Assembly (NCBI RefSeq): GCF_963259705.1
Contig: NC_081840.1
Location: forward strand, 115,929,074 to 115,993,073
DNA from: Myotis daubentonii
Taxonomy: Eukaryota; Chordata; Mammalia; Chiroptera; Vespertilionidae
Direction: 5' to 3'
DNA: 64,000 nucleotides
Position 1 is the stretch's first letter. Each line of letters opens with the position of its first letter. The notes beneath the pieces were generated by a model. The model saw only the letters and a program-made list of their open reading frames with translations, ran no database searches and was not told the origin of the DNA. Both the position numbers and the translations under genes were made by a program. Shown here one piece after another: positions 60,420 through 64,000 of this stretch.

Positions 60420-60896
60420 GTAATAGCTCTTCCTCATCTGTGGTTTCCTTTATCACCCTTTCAGTTACCTGTGGTCAACCATGGTCTGAAAATATTAAAT
60501 GAGAAATTCCAGAAAAGAATGATTCTTGAGCTTTAAATTGTACACCATTCTAAGTAGAGTGATGAAATCTTTGCTCAGTGTGTCCATCCTCTACATGCTA
60601 CCCACTTGTTGGTAACTTAGTTGCCTTCTTGATTATCAGGTTGACTGTTGAGGTATCGCTGTGCTTGTGTTCACGTTACCTTTATTGGACCAAAGCACAG
60701 AGTAGTGATGATGTGAATTCAGATATGCCAAAGAGAAACTGTAAAGTGCTTCTTTTAAGTGAAATAAAATATTTAAGTACAATAAAATATTTTGAGAGAG
60801 GGAGAGATCACATTCACATACCTTTTATTACTGTTTATTGTTATAGTTGTTCTATTTTATTATTAGTTGTTAATCTCTTACTGTGTCCAATTTAGT

Positions 60897-61111
60897 AATC
60901 AAACTTTATCATCCAGGCGGTGTGGCTCAGTGGTTGAGCATTGACTTATGAACCCGTCAGGGCACATGTCTTCTTTGTGGGCTTGATCCCCAGTGGGGGG
61001 CATGCAGGAGGCAACTGATCAATGAATCTCTTTCATCATTGATGTTTCTATCTCTCTCTCCCTCTTCCTTTCTCTCTGATATCAATAAAAACATAAAAAA
61101 TCAAACTTTAT
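60897..61111 (+). mobile_element. Ves-like SINE with target duplication
   Basis: 13-bp duplication AATCAAACTTTAT at 60897-60909 and 61099-61111. The head has GTGGCTCAGTGGTTGAGC, the body CATTGATGTTTCTATCTCTC. Confidence 0.92.
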
Positions 61112-61121
61112 TATAGCTATA

Positions 61122-62683
61122 CTAGAGGCCCGGTGTACAAAAATTTGTGCACTCGCGGTGGGGGGGGGGGGTCCCTCAGCCCAGCCTGTGCCCTCTCGCA
61201 GTCTGGGACCCCTCGGGAGATAACAACCTGCTGGCTTAGGCCTGCTCCCGGGTGGCAGAGGGCAGGTCCAATCCCTAGGTGCAGCCCCTGGTCGGGCTCA
61301 GAGTAGGGCCGATTGGGGAGTTGGGGAGCCGCCCCCTGTCATGCACAGAGCAGGGCGGATCAGGTGGTTGCGATGCCACCCCTAGTCACGTTCAGGGTAG
61401 GGCCGATTGGGGGGTTGGGGCACCGCCCCCTGTCACACAAAAGGCAGAGTCGATGGGGAGGTTGTGGCGCCACCCCCTGTCACGCACAGAGCAGGGCCCA
61501 TCAGGGGGTTGGGGAGCTTCCCCCTGTCATGCACAGAGCAGGGCCGATCAGGGGGTTGAGGAGCTCCCCCCTGTCACTCACAGAGTAGGGCCGATAGGGG
61601 AGTTGGCACACCACCCCCTGTCACACACAGAGCAGGGCCAATCAGGGGGTTGGGGTGCTGCCACTGTCACACTCAGTGCAGGGCCAATGGGGAGGTTATG
61701 GCTCTACCCCATCACACACAGAGCAGGGCCCGAGGGGGGGGGGTTGGGGCGCCGCCCTCTATCACCCACAGAGCAGGGCCGATCAAGGGGTTGGGGCGCC
61801 GCCACTGTCACACTCAGGGCAGGGCCGATGGGGAGGTTATGGCTCTACCCCATCACACACAGAGTAGGGCCTGTGGGGGGGGGGGGTTGGTGCACCGCCC
61901 TCTATCACCCACAGAGCAGGGCCGATCAGGTGGTTGGAGCGCCTTCCCCTGTCACGAACAGAGTAGGGCAGATAGGGAGGTTGTGGCCCCACCCCCTGTC
62001 ACACACAGAGAGCCACAGGGTGATCCGGGGGTTTGGGCGCTGCCCCCTGTCACACTGATCCCGGTGCCGAGAGGCCTCGTGGCTCCGCTGATCCCAGTGC
62101 TGGGAGGCATATTACCCTTTTACTATATAGAATAGAGGCCTGGTGCATGGGTGGGGGCCAGCTGGTTTGCCCTGAAGGGTGTCCTGGATCAGGGTGGGGG
62201 TCCCCACTGGGGTGCCTGGCCAGCCTGAGTGAGGGGCTGAGGGCTGTTTTCAGGCTGGGACTGAAGCTCCCAACTGCTGCTTTTTTTCTTTTTTTAAAAT
62301 TTATTCTGGGCCAGCTTTAGCTCTGAGGCTCCAGCTCTTAGGCCTCCGCTCCTGAAAGCAGGTATCTGGTTTGTTTCGGTTCTCGAAACTCTGTATCAAC
62401 TCCAGCTCTGAGATCCCAGCCGGCTGAAAGCTGGTTTCTGGAGTTTTGTTTAGCGTCTGTATTTGTTACAATGTTTGAAACTGCAGGCTCAGAGGCCTGC
62501 AAGGCAGGCGGGGAACGTTGGAGTCCTCCGTCACTGAAGCAAGCAAGCCTCATGTTAGTTTCAAGCTGCCTGGCTGCCGGCCGCCATCTTGGCTGACAGT
62601 TAATTTGCATATTGTCCTGATTAGCCAATGGGAAGTGTAGCGGTTGTACGCCAATTACCATGTTTCTCTTTAATTAGTGTAGA
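61122..62683 (-). mobile_element. Composite Helitron, copy 5
   Basis: Left CTAG with hairpin GTGTACAAAAATTTGTGCAC. 47-bp array at about 61290-62055. Junction near 62125. 5' end at 62683 (complement of TCTACACTAATTAAAGAG). Inserted in the Tigger-like element. Confidence 0.86.
61290..62055 (-). repeat. 47-bp minisatellite inside Helitron copy 5
   Basis: About sixteen units. Spacing 61501 to 61548 is exactly 47 bp. The 259-codon plus-strand frame is a by-product. Confidence 0.85.
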
Positions 62684-62786
62684 TATGTGTAGGAAAAAAC
62701 ATAATATATAGGGTTTGGTATCATCTATGGTTTCAGGCATCCACTGGGGATCTTGTTCCCTCGATGGATAAGGGAGGACTATTGTA

Positions 62787-63246
62787 CCTGAGTAAATAAA
62801 CTGGTAAGCTGCTATTAATTTTTAATTGCTGGCAGGGGAGGAACAACAGGTAATGCCTTAGTTGTTCTGTTTTACTAATTCAACATTTAGAGTTTCAGTT
62901 GAAATAATGTAAAAAATTAAAGCGTGATCTGGAATAGCACTGTTACACACCCAGACAGTAAGAAAATGGAGGCTCACACTCAGTGCTGAGACTCATGGTG
63001 GATTTGATGAACCAGAAGCATATTCCCTTTTTAGTTAACAAGTCTGCTATGGAAAGACTGTGTTTCCAATATGCTATTAGAAGCCTTCTTGTACTGAATT
63101 TAAGGGTCAGAAGGGGACAGCAAAGTGAGCTATTTTGACCACATTTATTCAACCAACCAACTTGCCTTCCAAATCTTGAAAATATTGGACATCAACAAGG
63201 GTGTTTTTTTGGTTTTTTTTAGCAAAGTGTTATACTTAAAAATTGA
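62787..63246. other. Unassigned sequence
   Basis: No gene or repeat recognised. Confidence 0.4.
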
Positions 63247-63501
63247 CTTGAGGAATTATTATTTTTTCTTTTTTTTTTATCCTCACTGGAAGATAAGTTT
63301 CATTGATTTTAGAGAGAGGATGAGAGACAGAAACATTAATTTGACAGAGAAACATCAATTTGTTGCCTCCCCTACTTGCCCAAACCAGGGATCAAACCTG
63401 AAACCTGGATATGTGCCCTAAACAGGAATCAAACCTGCAATAATACAACACATGAATGACACACAAATGACCTAACCACACTAGCCAGAGCTTGAGGAAT
63501 T
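63247..63501 (-). mobile_element. Ves-like SINE, diverged, with target duplication
   Basis: 11-bp duplication CTTGAGGAATT at 63247-63257 and 63491-63501. T-rich tail complement at the left, tRNA-like head in minus orientation near 63470-63490. Confidence 0.82.
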
Positions 63502-63596
63502 CTTTTATCAAAGAATACAGATATCATATTTTGCTTTACTAGTCTGTTACCTAATTTTTATAACTTAATGTCACAGCACAATCTATTATTTTTTTT

Positions 63597-64000
63597 ACTT
63601 TCTTAAAGTTTTATTTTATTGTTTAAAGTATTACATATAGTATTACATATGTCTCCTTTTCCCCCCATTGACTTCCCCCTGGCCATCCCCACCCCCTGGC
63701 ACATGCTCTCACTCCCTCGTGTCTGTGTCCATTGGTTATGCTTAAATGCATGCATACAAGTCCTTTGGTTGATCTCTTATCCCCACTCCCCTTCCCTTCC
63801 CTGCCTTCTCACTGAAGTTTGAGAGCCTGTTCAATGCTTCTTTATCTCTGTATCTATTTTTGTTTATCAGTTTATTATGTTCATTATATTCCACAGATGA
63901 GTGAGATCATGTGATATTTATCTTTTTCTGATTGGTTTATTTTGCTTAGCATAATGCTCTCCAGTTCCATCCATGCTGTTGCAAATGGTAAGAGTTCTTT
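63597..64000 (-). mobile_element. L1 3' end (cut by window edge)
   Basis: T-rich start near 63597 (A tail), 3'UTR, then the complement of the ORF2 end (CTCTCCAGTTCCATCCATGC at 63958-63977). It continues past the window. Confidence 0.85.

Larger units (their letters stand above)
60420..62786 (+). mobile_element. Tigger-like (pogo) DNA transposon remnant, split by SINE and Helitron
   Basis: 60420-60900 resembles the Tigger1/MER2 5' end (GTTACCTGTGGTCAACCATG, AAAATATTAAATGAGAAATT) and reaches a decayed transposase start (SDMPKRNCKVLLLSE). 62684-62786 resembles its 3' end (GGTTTCAGGCATCCACTGGG, then GGATAAGGGAGGACTATTGTA). The two halves are separated by the SINE and the Helitron, showing both are younger. 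Confidence 0.8.

Noticed and set aside
61279..62135. 259- and 161-codon plus-strand frames
   Set aside because: Same repeat artefact, in the Helitron at 61122-62683.

Overview
The window reads as mammalian genomic DNA from a vespertilionid bat. The evidence is the mix of mobile elements: Ves-type tRNA-derived SINEs, many non-autonomous HeliBat-like Helitrons (TC start, palindromic 3' hairpin, CTAG end, A/T target), HAL1 (ORF1-only LINE-1 derivatives), a SPIN-type hAT element and older eutherian repeats (L1, L2, MIR, Tigger). I could not support any host protein-coding exon, tRNA, rRNA or CRISPR array. Almost every long open frame lies inside a repeat.

Layout. 1-5.8 kb: HAL1/L1 5' end in old L1, a SINE, two head-to-tail Helitrons, a possible old LTR and a small TA-flanked MITE. 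5.8-13.6 kb: a nearly complete class II (betaretrovirus-like) provirus on the minus strand, with matching 6-bp target duplications, two LTRs, a tRNA-Lys3 primer site, gag, a dUTPase-protease-RT frame, RNase H, integrase and no recognisable env. It carries one in-frame stop in gag and one in pol. 14-16.2 kb: Helitron pieces. 17.95-18.84 kb: a related solo LTR with its own 6-bp duplication and an expanded internal minisatellite. 18.9-25 kb: a Helitron pair, old repeats and a hAT element. 25.2-29.8 kb: HAL1 nested in an older L1, with Ves SINEs. 29.8-37.2 kb: a repeat-poor stretch with no gene seen. 37.2-38.45 kb: a HAL1 copy with an open ORF1 and a perfect 15-bp duplication. 38.5-42.9 kb: old repeats and unassigned sequence. 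42.9-45.5 kb: a Helitron array. 47-48.8 kb: a Helitron and SPIN. 50-53.9 kb: an L1 3' portion on the plus strand cut by three Helitrons and one SINE. 55.3-62.7 kb: further composite Helitrons, one of them inside a Tigger-like transposon. 63.2-64 kb: a SINE and an L1 3' end.

The most interesting points are: (i) composite Helitrons sharing a fused internal 3'-end/5'-end junction and an approximately 47-bp minisatellite; (ii) Helitrons abutting directly as CTAG/TC without a target A between them; (iii) a class II provirus whose protease and polymerase share one reading frame, so that a single -1 shift site is expected; (iv) LTR differences confined to the LTR ends and mostly at CpG sites; and (v) HAL1 copies, one apparently young. 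Family names come from recalled signatures and were not checked by database search. Boundaries marked approximate could move by tens of bases.
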